A program made the position numbers and the translations under genes. Below the pieces are notes generated by a model that was given only the letters and a program-made list of their open reading frames with translations, was not told where the DNA came from and did not search any database. Source: Callorhinus ursinus (lineage: Eukaryota; Chordata; Mammalia; Carnivora; Otariidae). Taken from it: a stretch of DNA of 64,000 bases. Positions 11,886 through 22,846 of the stretch are shown piece by piece (the first letter of the stretch is position 1; every line of letters begins with the position of its first letter). The DNA lies in NCBI RefSeq assembly GCF_003265705.1, contig NW_020312968.1, positions 5,453,144 through 5,517,143 of the forward strand. The letters run 5' to 3'.

Positions 11886-13985
11886 GTCAGTACCAACATG
11901 ATTGTCCACACTACATACTTAACATGTGAGGAAATCCAAATTCCAACTTAGAGTGAAATCTCCACACCTGCTTTATTTTAAAACCAGGTCACTGACTAAC
12001 AACTGCTTAATGTTAGATTAGTTTCAGAATAACTATATGGAGCTCGTGAACTCAGACTTCTCAGGTTGAGGTGTGGGCCTTTCAGACTCCTGTATGAGAG
12101 GGGAAACCACTGCGGTGGGACCTCACAAGGCCGCTGAAGATTAGTTTAATGTTTCTCAGTGCCTGGATTCCTCGGAGGAATCCAGGAATAACAGGCTGTC
12201 AGTATTAGTGTATAGATTGCTTTAGAGGCATATTTTAAATCTCACACTACATTCTCATTGGAACTGTAAGGATGTGAGCCAGAAGAGCTAAGGATTTCAC
12301 AGCACTTTGAGAAAAGAAAAAGCGGTAGCTCCTGTGTCCTGGCACATCCTTCCTCTTTCAGTAAAGTAGCTCTTATTACTCAGGCCGATGGGAGCTATTA
12401 TGAGCGTGTACCTGCCCACTTTTGAGAGTCCTGTGCATCAGCCACTTTAGATATGGATTCCGAAGATGGATGGGTGGATGGTAGATAGATCACAGCTCCA
12501 TTTGATGAGAGTCATTGATTATGAGTATTTAATTCATCACTTCATGAAGCTGAATTGTGGGAGGCAGCATGCGGTACAAACCATCTCCCTTGGTTTGAGG
12601 TTTGGCCACTTCTCATTTCAGAGATGCCACAAGAGACTAGAAAGCATCTGCATATGTGATTCTTTGCTCCAAATGCTTATATTCTCAAAAATGAATGACC
12701 CATTAGGCGAAGCCTTGAGCTGAAACAAAACCAGCCAAAATAATGCAGGACACGCCGGAAGGATAAGATGAGATCCTTCCTTGACTTCCATAATAGAATG
12801 TGGTAAATACCTTCCAAGCGCTTGCATTTTTAGCTTACAAAAAGAAAAGAAAGAGAGTGAGAAAAAGGGGAAAAACAAGCTTTTTGCTGAAAAGCAAAGT
12901 TTATTTAAGAGAAAGTGTAATAAAAAAGAAATAAGCACAAAACAACAAAGTGTAAAATGCAAATGCATTTTTTTGTGCATGCACAAAGCTTTCTTCTATA
13001 GGAGCATATTAAAATTAGTATTCAGATCTATGGGATAGAGATTCTATTATTAAAGCAACTGAAGAGTTTTAATATTATAAATATGTATGACTTTGTGAAA
13101 CCATAAGAAATATATTCTGCTCAAAGTTCTACTAATGCTGAATATTTTAATGAAACTTAATGCATTTTTATACAAGTGGTATAAATTATCCACTTTAAAA
13201 TTAGATAAAAACTATTTGAGAAATAATTATGAGTATGTGTTCATTAGATTGGAGTTGGAGGATTGCTGGATAAGGGCAACGGGTCAAATCCATCATCTGC
13301 CTCCAGGCACTCAATTCCACAATAATGCCCCTAAGCATATTATGGCAATTGAATCTCAATATTTAGAGAATTCTAATTCATATCCACTCTTCCTTCACAA
13401 AGCTGAGCCATTCATGAGAAGCACTTATGTGTTTCTTCCTTTTTTTTTTTTTCTTTTTCTTTTTTCTTCTGTGAGTCTCTCTATGAGTCTCAGCTCCCCA
13501 TTCAGGGCCAATCAGTAGGCTGGCTTTTTCTAGTTGATAGCAAATGTGCAGATTGTAGTATGTACTTAATAAAGGTCTGGCTTTATCCTTGCTTTAAGTT
13601 GATCACAAACAATCCTCCTCTCCATCCTTACCAACAAGCTTCCTGTAAGTCCACTGCAAATTGTCAGTACAGCCTGTGTAAATAACTAATCTGCTCAGGT
13701 CTTAGTTTACCAACACCTGCACTGATACTGATTACTAGAGGCACAGTTACATTTTTATTGAGCTTAAGTGTATTTTGTTTTAAAATGCTCTTTCTCTGCC
13801 GAATGTCTATTTTTCTTTTTCTCCTTCACGTTCTCAATTTTGTACAATACCAACCCTTACCTCCCTTTATCAAATCCTGATGCCAATGTCCGTGAAGGAT
13901 GGATTATAAATGCTGGAAACTGTAGATTCAGTATAGGCACAATTGTTGAGTTGTAATTTATTTATGCTTCAGAAAATAGATATTA
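11886..13985. other. Unique DNA with candidate regulatory motifs
   Basis: No gene recognised and no lineage-specific repeat. It holds a perfect short inverted repeat at 12163-12185 and a POU octamer-type motif at 12957-12968. The open frames here (up to 127 codons) look like chance. Confidence 0.55.
12163..12185. repeat. Perfect 11-bp inverted repeat, 1-nt centre
   Basis: CTGGATTCCTC, then one G, then GAGGAATCCAG. The arms are exact reverse complements. It could form a small cruciform or be a dimeric binding site. Confidence 0.85.
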
Positions 13986-13988
13986 CAT

Positions 13989-14027
13989 ATTTCTATTTCT
14001 ATTTCTATTTCTATTTCTATTTCTATT

Positions 14028-14070
<43 letters not shown>
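13989..14070. repeat. Compound microsatellite (TTTCTA)n then (TCTA)n
   Basis: About seven copies of a hexamer ATTTCT pass without a break into about ten copies of the tetramer ATCT. The hexamer is the tetramer with two extra T bases. Confidence 0.95.
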
Positions 14071-14288
14071 CTCCATACCTGTCTAATTATTAAAACACAT
14101 TGCTCAGTTTATACACTATTTGGATGACTGTTTCTAGACCTGAAGTAATACAGTCATTCATTTTTAAAGAAAAGAATACTGCTCTGACACCTCTAAATTT
14201 CGTGTGAAGAACACTGTTTTTGTTTTCAAAAAGATTCACTCTGAAAAGATCATTAACTGTGCAGCAATCTAATCTGAGCACGTTTTCT

Positions 14289-14418
14289 TTTTTTATTTAT
14301 TTTTTATTTTTTAATTTTTTATTGTTATGTTAATCACCATATATTACATCATTAGTTTTTGATGTAGTGTTCCATGATTCGTTGTTTGTTCATAACACCC
14401 AGTGCTCCATGCAGAATG
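14289..14418 (-). mobile_element. 130-bp L1 3'-end insertion
   Basis: Antisense of the last 130 bp of the young L1 3' UTR: T-rich tail, TTATTGTTATGTTAATCACC, then CAGTGCTCCATGCAGAATG. A perfect 15-bp duplication CTGAGCACGTTTTCT lies at 14274-14288 and 14419-14433. Confidence 0.95.
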
Positions 14419-14433
14419 CTGAGCACGTTTTCT

Positions 14434-14946
14434 AACCTGTGGTACTAATCCGTGCAAGAATGAGTATGGAAGAGGGTATGCGTGAGAATGACTTGAGAAC
14501 ATTTTCAAATATATCAGCCCTTCTCTTCCTCGACAATAATGTGTTACGTTTTTCTGGAGTTGCATGTCTTTCTGTGCATATCAGAATATTAGAATCCTGT
14601 GCTCGGGACAGGTAGGCTGGGAATGATGTGTAGGGCACTTGATAATTTGAAAAAAACCTCCCCAAATGATTTTAATACAACTCTTCCCCTGCCTCCTGTC
14701 TATGAATATCAGCAATCTAGGTTTTGTATTGGGAAAATCTATATAATTTCAAACTGTGCTGGCTCCAGAGCAAAGAAAATCATTAGATATGCTTAGGGAT
14801 GGAGGAATGGGGAAGAAAGGGGAGCAAAGGTTGTTTTTGCCACTCACTGTCCATTTTTAAGCCCTTAGCATCAAGGTTCTTTTCAATTGAATAGAATCTT
14901 TTTCACCTAGCAGGCTTAGATTCTCTTCCAGGGATGAGATTTATTT
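14434..14946. other. Unique DNA between two short L1 insertions
   Basis: No gene or repeat recognised. Confidence 0.5.
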
Positions 14947-14963
14947 TGGTTCAATTTGTTTCT

Positions 14964-15054
14964 TTTTCTTTTTCTTTTAATTTTTTATTGTTATGTCATT
15001 CACCATACATTACATCATTAGTTTTTGATGTAGTGTTCCATGATTCATTGTTTG
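14964..15054 (-). mobile_element. 91-bp L1 3'-end insertion
   Basis: Only a T/C-rich tail plus about 75 bp of L1 3' end (TTATTGTTATGTCATTCACC to TGATTCATTGTTTG). A perfect 17-bp duplication TGGTTCAATTTGTTTCT lies at 14947-14963 and 15055-15071. Confidence 0.95.
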
Positions 15055-15349
15055 TGGTTCAATTTGTTTCTGTTTGAAGGACTCCTAGTATAGACTCAAC
15101 ACTGAGTCTCCATTATGACTTTCTATTGGATTGAAAAAATACTTGCATTTTAGACCACAGAAAAATCATCATCAGCATTATCATCATCATCATGATCTTG
15201 GTTATTAATGATTTTGGTTGGAAAAATAAGGTTTGCTTAAATTTTTAAAAATGTGTCTTTTATGGCACTTGGCTTTTTCCAGCCTTTAAAGAATGCTTGT
15301 CTCTTTATTTACATCACCCAAATAGCAAGTGTAATGATAGGAATTGGGG

Positions 15350-15540
15350 TAATACTGTGTTTCTATGGTGCCTTATTGGCAATGTGTGTTCACTTATGTT
15401 ATCTCTTTAATCGTCTTGATAGCCTTGCAGAGAATGCTTCATTAATCACATTTTAACATGAGAAAACTAAGGTTTGTAGAGTTAAAGACTTTCCCAAAGC
15501 CATTCCTCCAGAAAATGACAGAGACTGAAACACATCTTTA
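15350..15540 (-). mobile_element. MIR remnant
   Basis: Contains TTATGTTATCTCTTTAATCG, CACATTTTAACATGAGAAAA and GAGTTAAAGACTTTCCCAAA, the antisense MIR order. Confidence 0.65.
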
Positions 15541-16429
15541 CACATAAAATTCAAGTTTTAGTCACAAACTTGGATGAAGTATTTTCACTTGGACTTTATG
15601 AATGTATGGTAAAACTGTCTTTGAAGTACCAAGTTTTTTGTATCTTAGTAGATGTTGTCTTTCTTTTTTTCTCTAATTGGGAACTTTAGGCTCTCTATTT
15701 CTCTGTCCTTGGGTTACTGATTGACATTGGTCTGGGAAGTTACATATGTTTCATGTGATTTTGACATATCTATTGCATTATTACAGAGATACCGCTTGAG
15801 AAGAGGTTCTTTATTCAGTCTTAACGAACATGCTTATATATGCATCTGATTGCCATTTAAATAGTAAACATTTATGTAATGACCTAATGAAGAAATACAC
15901 AAAGTATATTGTAAAGAAAATGCTATTGATAGCTGCGGTGATTCAGTTGGCTCTTGTTTCTTCCGTATTACTCCTCATAAAAGATCCCAAATTCTCTCAT
16001 ATGCTCCCTAAAGCTAAACCTCACCTTGCCCCTACAGCATAAAGATTTGAAAGAAAATCCATGCTGCCAAACAAATAGCAATAATACACTTTCCTTTATT
16101 TTAACCATTTCAAAAATAATCAGGTTCATACCTGAGCAATGACTTATCCAAAAGAAAAAAGATGTGATGACAGATTGCATGGTTTGACAAAAGAACTAAT
16201 AACATAGAGTTATCTTCATGGTGTGTTCTCTATTGCTGGGAAGATCCTTTCTAGAACTCAAAATCAGCTATACCTTCAAGTGCAACCTGTGGGACACAGG
16301 AAGCACCTGGCCTAAGACAGTGTGGTGATTTAAAAATAGAGCTAAGAGCTATCTGAAATCTATTTCTTTGCTGCTCAAAGCTAGTTCATCTTGAAAGGAA
16401 CATCAAAGAAGGTGCAGCTCAGCATTTAT
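15541..16429. other. Unique DNA, no gene seen
   Basis: No recognised repeat, exon or conserved frame. Confidence 0.5.
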
Positions 16430-16592
16430 CAAAATACCATCTCTAATCTCAAGAACTTACAAAAATCAAGATTCTTAGATTCTACACCAGACCCATTGAA
16501 TCTAGATTTCTGTGGATTGGTCCTAAGAATCTGAATTTTTCACAAACATTGTACTTGATTCTTATGCACTCTAAAGTTTGAGAACCAACATT
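16430..16592 (-). mobile_element. MER20-like hAT DNA transposon remnant
   Basis: Ends with CACTCTAAAGTTTGAGAACC, the antisense of the hAT-Charlie terminus GGTTCTCAAACTTTAG. Inside are CAGACCCATTGAATCTAGAT and CCTAAGAATCTGAATTTTTC blocks typical of this family. It is diverged, and other MER5/MER20 relatives are possible. Confidence 0.5.
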
Positions 16593-17360
16593 TTAGATCA
16601 GCTTTCACTTGAGATAGGAAGAATTTGAGGTCCTGAAAAAACTTGTTTCCCCCTCAAGGTGATATACACAGGATCTGAGGTGGTTCCAAAGCCCAGATGT
16701 TCTGATGCCCAGTTGGGTGAATATTATTCAAATCTACAAATTTTGGTCTCTTCTTTGATCTTTTCCAAACTGGGCAGGAGAAATCAATAAAAAAGTAAAT
16801 GCCACAGTTCTAGGAGCTAGATTTCATCTTTTCGTATTCTGAGGTTATTCATGTTTTTGTAGACTCTGGAACTCTTCAGAGCACTGAAATCATAAATATC
16901 TTCAGCAAAACCCTTTAATGATTTGGGTGCCACTATAAAAGTTTTAGATTTTCTCAGTTCCTTAAGAATTACTACATGTGAGCAATTTATCTGTGTGTGC
17001 AAAGTACAAAAGACAAAGGAATATAAGCCAAATATGCAGAGATAAGAGGCAACGCTTACAAGTTGCTTCCTTGTTTCCTTTCCTAGTGACTGTGGCCAGT
17101 TTTTGCCTTGTCGAGGAGGCCCTGAGGGAAGGGAATAAAAGGTCCACAGGGCCCAATACTTTATTATGAGATGGTCATTCCAGGGAATTGACATTTGCAG
17201 TGTAGATGTATCAAGACTAAAGTGGGCTGTAAGGTTGCAGTGGGGTTAGAGTGATATCATATAAGTGGAAGAAATAAGATGTCAGGATTATTTCACAATT
17301 CCTGATTGGTCACCTGAACTTTTATCTTTTCACTACCTGAACTATCTGCATGCTTGTTTT
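16593..17360. other. Unique DNA, no gene seen
   Basis: A 125-codon minus frame at 16817-17194 overlaps other frames of similar size and shows no motif; treated as chance. Confidence 0.5.
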
Positions 17361-17423
17361 CATCATTGTATTATAATTATATATATATAGTATTGTATTA
17401 TATATTTTATATCATATTTTATT

Positions 17424-17583
17424 TATTATGTATAATAAAGCCTAATAGTAAAATATGCGATGTGTTTATATAAAACAAATATATACATATAATATATAAT
17501 ATCTATTATGTATAATAAAGCATAATAGATAATAAAAATGCAACATATTTATATAAAACAAATATATACATATATAATAAAAT
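17424..17583. repeat. Two copies of an 80-bp AT-rich unit in tandem
   Basis: TATTATGTATAATAAAGC starts at 17424 and again at 17504, and ATATAAAACAAATATATACA occurs in both units. The flanks (17370-17640) are almost pure AT. Confidence 0.85.
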
Positions 17584-17640
17584 ACTAGATATGAGATATT
17601 TTATATAATATATTAGATATAATAAAATATTAGACCTCTG

Positions 17641-19600
17641 AAAGATCAGATCCACATGCAAAAGGCACTTAACCATAGACATATCTTACTTATATTTAGA
17701 GATATTTGCATTATTTACAAATAGAGAGACTGTCAAGATGACATTGCATGGCTTTGTGATTTATTGTCACTACAGTCAACCATGCTAGTTGCTTGAGTCA
17801 CGGAATCCAAGTTTGCCTGTTATCTTCAGCTAGCAAGCTGCCTTCCCTCCATTTGGCTTTATGATACAATATTTGCATGGATTTAGTGGTACATGTATGT
17901 TGGGTGTGCTACAACTGAAAAAAATTGTAAGGAATATCCTTGTGGGTGATCAAAACTTCTGTGCAAATCTGTGGTTTTGTATAATGATATCAAATGCAAA
18001 GATTTGTCTTCATTAAAGAGCTTAACTGGAACAGAGCTAGGTTGTAGCATCAATGAAACAAATGCACATGGTAGAAAAATTACTTTTAACCATTTTTTTT
18101 TCTGATACAGGTTGCTTGGGAGGATATAACAATAGATAGCAATGATTTAAAAAAACAACAACAACAAAAGATAGTCAGGGAGAAACTGTAGTTGTATGGT
18201 CCTACTTGATGAAGATGTGCCTAAAGAACATATTACATAAAATTACGTAAGTAGGAAAGACCCAGTGTTACGAGTTCTGTTCAAATTCGCTTTGCCTTAT
18301 TGCATCTTTTTTTTTAACTGTAGCTAAAATTTTTAATATGGAAATTTACACACTAATAATAAGGGACTTGTTTTTCCCTGACTTTATCTTTATAATTGCC
18401 TTTGCTGTTAAGAATTTTTGGACCCATTCTCACTTTCATGACTCATTGTTTAAAGAGAACAAGAAACAGGATGCCAGAATGAAATTCTTCTGCCACTCTA
18501 TTAAGCACAGGAACCAAAACTCAGGTAGTAAGGTTCAAAAAATATGCTCTGCATTTTTTCTTTCATCTTTCCATTCCCGGAATATGACCAGGATCAGAAG
18601 CAGCAATGAAACGATAGGAAAAAGAATGTTTCCTCTCTATCGCTGGCTTGATAGAAAGCAGAAAGTAACATGGACTTTTATGAGATTCTGTTCAAATGAG
18701 ATTCTAGCACAATTTTATGGACCCCTGAGATTTAGCTAAACTGGGAATCGGAACTTGAGTTTCTCACTTGGAGTTATTATATAATACATTATGTACATGG
18801 TATGTTTTATTTTGCGCTAGAGTGTGCTCTTTCATTGTATTGGTTGTTCCTTCGGGCTGCAGAACTATGTAGCATTATCAACAGATCCTCACTCTCCTTA
18901 ATTTCCTACTGATCTTTATCATCTTTCCTTAACCATTTCATAGAAGATAATTTTAAAACTGTGGCTTGTACACATTTTGCCAGCCATTATGTTGAAAATT
19001 TGTTCCTTGGGCTTCTTCTAAAGGACAATGCCTTTAAACTTCTCAGAAACTTAGTTGAGATGATCTGTCAGTTATACGCTTAAAATATTTAGAGGCATTT
19101 TATCTAAATGAATGGAGTGTAAGGTAACTTCTTTGGTCTTTCTGAAGTCTCAACAACGGATTTTATAGTCACAATCTCAGTGTCATCTTTAGACCGTAAT
19201 TTCCTGTGAGTTTCCAGAGTTTGACCTTTACTCAGGAGCCATTTCTTAATTTCAGCATTGTTTGCCATCTGGAGAGACTGAGAATTTTCAGAACCAGCCA
19301 GTGCTGGCTTCTTTTTGTTTCATAGTTCTTCCTTTAGCTTATGTATTGCCGCTCACATTTCACTATTAGCTGCGAGAAGAAACCAGATGGCAACTTCAAC
19401 ACCCTCTAGTTGGCAGTACCCTTCGCAAGATCACCTACCCTCAGTTCAACGTTCAGAATTCTGGAAACAATCATATGCAGGGCACTTTAAACTTTCACTA
19501 GCCCTCTCCTCAAGATCTTTTCAGCTTCTGACTGCTGTTTGGTTTCAAAGTCATTCCCATGTATTTGATTTTTTGCTCAGAAGCATTGGGTACCAACATC
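17641..19600. other. Unique DNA, candidate regulatory sites
   Basis: No gene recognised. An open frame of 133 codons (18338-18739) has no familiar domain. A CTCF-like motif lies at 19403-19417. Confidence 0.5.
19403..19417 (+). promoter_or_regulatory. CTCF-core-like motif
   Basis: CCTCTAGTTGGCAGT matches the common CTCF core CCACTAGGTGGCAGT at 13 of 15 positions. Occupancy cannot be judged from sequence. Confidence 0.35.
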
Positions 19601-19611
19601 TGCATTAACTA

Positions 19612-20104
19612 TCTGTCATCATGTAACAAAATAACCTAACAATTAGCAGCTTAAATCCCCTAGAATTTATTATTTAATGAAGCTTGTGAGGATTAGAAAT
19701 CCACAGGTATCTTAGCTTGGTGGTTCTGCTTTAGGGTCACTCATGAATTTGCACTCAAGATGTTGCCTATGTTTGCACTCATCTGAAACTTCTCCTGGGG
19801 CTGGAGAATCTTAATGCCAAAATCACTCAAATGATTGGGGGCAAATGGTCTCCTTGCCACAGGGATCTCTCTGTAAAGCTGTACATGCCATGGCAGCTGG
19901 CTTTAGTACACGATCAAGAAGCAATTAAGAGTTACACCACACTGCCTTTTATGACCTAGTTTGTGGGTCACTTCTGTCTTGATCTGTTTGTTATAAGTGA
20001 ATCAATAAGTCCAGCCCGCACTCAACAGGAGGAGATTACAAAGAATATGAACACGAGAAGGCAAGGATCATTAGGGTCCGTCATGGAGGCTGGCTACCTC
20101 AGTT
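19612..20104 (-). mobile_element. MLT1-like LTR (ERVL-MaLR)
   Basis: The plus strand runs from a decayed TAACAAAATAACCTAACAAT block, through CTTAGCTTGGTGGTTCTGCT and CTTTTATGACCTAG, to GGATCATTAGGGTC and GGAGGCTGGCTACC. This is the antisense order of an MLT-type solo LTR as I remember the family. It is old and non-coding. Confidence 0.55.
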
Positions 20105-20284
20105 GCAATAAAAAAAAAATAATTTACTTGAGGAAACTGATTTATTCTTATTCCAATGTGTTAACATTATGTATATTTAAGACTTCAGAAAGGAAATAGA
20201 GTTAATAGGTTGGTGCAGTTTTGTGGCATCACTTTCAGACATATTTTAGATATATACAATGTACCAACAGCTCCTATTTGATAG

Positions 20285-20395
20285 TGCTACACATTTTTCA
20301 AAATCCTTACATCTAATACCTCATTTGGTCATTACAATAAGACTGTGAGGTGGGTAGATGACTTATCTTCTCCTATTTACACATATGAAAAATTC
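20285..20395 (-). mobile_element. MIR remnant
   Basis: AATCCTTACATCTAATACCT, TTGGTCATTACAATAAGACT and GTGAGGTGGGTAGATGA match the antisense MIR centre. Confidence 0.6.
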
Positions 20396-21006
20396 CCTAC
20401 TGCAGTCTTCCTTCTGGCTGTAATAATTCACACCCTTCCTATACGCCAAATACAGTTACACTACTTTGTTGAGTCATGTGGAAATAGAACCCAAATTATA
20501 GAGGTGCATATGATGGTCAATATTAACACAAGCCTGTATGCAGGTCTGCCATTTCAGTACCACGTTACATCCAAACAGTGGTGAACAATCTGAGAATGAA
20601 ACAAGACTGCTTCATCTGTATTTTGAAATGATGAAAAGTAATTCCGAAAGGCTGCTGTATAATGTAATATCCTTAACTCTGAATATGAAACTTATTTTAT
20701 CATTAATGGTAGTTTGTACACTTCACGTATTTAATTAAAACAACTTTATATATTTAGAAAAAGATATTTTCTCCCTTTTTCTCTTTTGTATTTTATCCTC
20801 CTTCCCTTCTTTTTAAAGTTTCACTTTTTCACTCACTATTTAAGAAAATGAAATTTTCTCTAGAGGGGTGGTTCTCAACTCTAGAGTGTTTTCATCAATA
20901 TATCAACAGAAATCTGTTACTGCTACTAATAAAATTATCATCAGACTTTTTAGATAGAAATTTAAAACAAATTATGGGGGCTTTAAAATTATTTCTGTAA
21001 TAACAC

Positions 21007-21345
21007 TACTTTTTTAAAATTGAAATACAGTTGACATAGAATGTTATATTAGTTTTAGGCATACACTATAGTGATTCAGCAACTCCATACACTATGCTAT
21101 GCTCATCAGAAATATAGCCACCATCTCTCACCATACAATGCTATTACAATACCCTTGACTGTATTCCCATGTCTTTTATCAGCATGACCTATTTATTCCC
21201 TAATTGGAAGCCTATAACTCTCACCCCCCTTCACCCATTTTGCTCAATCCTTAACATACAGCCACCCCCCACCCTATAACCACTGGTTTGTTCTCTGTAT
21301 TTGTGGGTCTGTTCTGTTTTTTATAGTACTGCTACTCTGGTGTCC
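21007..21345 (-). mobile_element. Old L1 3' UTR fragment
   Basis: Antisense L1 3' end: GTTGACATAGAATGTTATAT, TTAGTTTTAGGCATACACTA, then CACCATACAATGCTATTACA and TTTGTTCTCTGTATTTGTGG. This form belongs to an older L1 lineage than the G-rich copies. Confidence 0.85.
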
Positions 21346-21516
21346 TGATATACATAGGTTAGGTAATTTAGGTAGGTAAATACATAAAGTTTAAATTAAA
21401 GTAGCTTATACAATAAAAATCACATTAGTCCATATTAAGTAGTCATTACTATTACATGATCAGTTCAGTACATAAAGCTAAATTCAAGAATAATAAAAAA
21501 AATTATCCGTGAAAAC

Positions 21517-21868
21517 AGTATGGAGTTTCCTCAAACAGTTGAAAATAGAGCTACCATATGATCTAGCAAGTGCACTACTGGATATTTACCCCAAAGATAC
21601 AAATGTAGGGATCCGAAGGGGTACGTGCACCCCAAAGTTTATAGCAGCAATGTCCACAATAGCCAAACTGTGGAAAGAGCCAAGATGTCCATCGACAGAT
21701 GAATGGATAAAGAAGATGTGGTATATATACACAATGGAATATTATGCAGCCATCAAAAGGAATGAGATCTTGCCATTTGCAACGACGTGGGTGGAACTGG
21801 AGGGTGTTATGCTGAGTGAAATAAGTCAATCAGAGAAAGACATGTATCCTATGACCTCACTGATATGA
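21517..21868 (+). pseudogene. L1 ORF2 C-terminal fragment
   Basis: An open frame of just under 120 codons ends at the natural ORF2 stop. It includes [21 protein letters not shown] and [20 protein letters not shown]. There is no reverse transcriptase domain, so it is a dead fragment although it has no internal stop. Confidence 0.93.
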
Positions 21869-22323
21869 GGAATTCTTAATCTCAGGAAACAAACTGAGGG
21901 TTGCTGGAGTGGTGGGGGGTGGGAGAGATGGGGTGGCTGGGTGATAGACGTTGGGGAGGGTATGTGCTATGGTGAGCACTGTGAATTGTACAAGACTGAT
22001 GAATCACGGAGCTGTACTTCTGAAACAAATAATGCAATATATGTTAAGGAAAAAAAAAGAAGAAGAAGATAGCAGGAGGGGAAGAATGAAGGGGAGTAAG
22101 TCGGAGGGGGAGACGAACCATTAGAGACGATGGACTCTGAAAAACAAACTGAGGGTTCTAGAGGGGAGGGGGCTGGGGGGATGGGTTAGCCTGGTGATGG
22201 GTATTAAAGAGGGCACATTCTGCATGGAGCACTGGGTGTTATGCACAAACAATGAATCATGGAACACTACATCAAAAACTAATGATGTAATGTATGGTGA
22301 TTAACATAACAATAAAAAATTAT
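21517..22323 (+). mobile_element. 5'-truncated young L1, about 0.8 kb
   Basis: Carries the ORF2 C-terminus, the two-module 3' UTR and an A-rich tail. A duplication (A-run plus TTATCCGTGAAAAC, one mismatch) lies at 21495-21516 and 22323-22344. Confidence 0.96.
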
Positions 22324-22344
22324 AAAAAAATTATCCATGAAAAC

Positions 22345-22670
22345 TTCCTGAGTAGCCAATAAAATACATTAAATATGTCACACACAATTAAATTTATTAA
22401 GTCCAACAGAGTTAGTTTTTTCTTCATTATAAAAAATAGACTCCTGACTTTGACGTGTGTATGTGTGCGTATCTACAACTGATCACCTTTAGCCCAATGA
22501 GAGGCTCATACAAGAGTTGGAGGGGGTGATGGAGTGGTGGGGTAGGGGTTGATAGCACCTACCTGGGTCATAGGTAGATAGGGACAGCAAGTTCATACTT
22601 TTTCACTCTTGAGGCCTATATGGGCCCAATGGTAGGCAGAAATGTGTATATATGTATATATATAATATAT
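22345..22670. other. Unique DNA, no gene seen
   Basis: Contains a short TG-rich stretch and a T/A alternation that became the SINE target. Confidence 0.5.
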
Positions 22671-22846
22671 AAGATTTATTTATTTTAGAGAGAAGGCGGG
22701 GGAGGAGGGCAGTGGGACAGGGAGAGAAAGTCTCAAGTGGACTCCACACAGAGCCTGACCCAGGGCTTGATCCCACGACTCATGAGATCATGACCGGAAC
22801 CAAAACCAGGAATCAGACACTCAACTGACAGCCACCCAGGCACCCC
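22671..22846 (-). mobile_element. CAN-SINE, diverged
   Basis: Starts AAGATTTATTTATTTTAGAG and ends CAGCCACCCAGGCACCCC. The flanks are TATATATA on both sides, so the duplication is ambiguous. It has several small deletions near the head. Confidence 0.9.

Noticed and set aside
18338..18739. 133-codon frame as a gene
   Set aside because: No domain, no splice context and no repeat origin; the size is reachable by chance in a 64-kb window.
20200..20245. Mariner/MADE1-type terminus (TAGGTTGGTGCAGTTTTGTG)
   Set aside because: It has only about 40 bases of partial similarity and no opposite end; too weak to call.
20866..20880. hAT terminus GTGGTTCTCAAC
   Set aside because: Only 12 bases match and the following sequence does not resemble a Charlie element.
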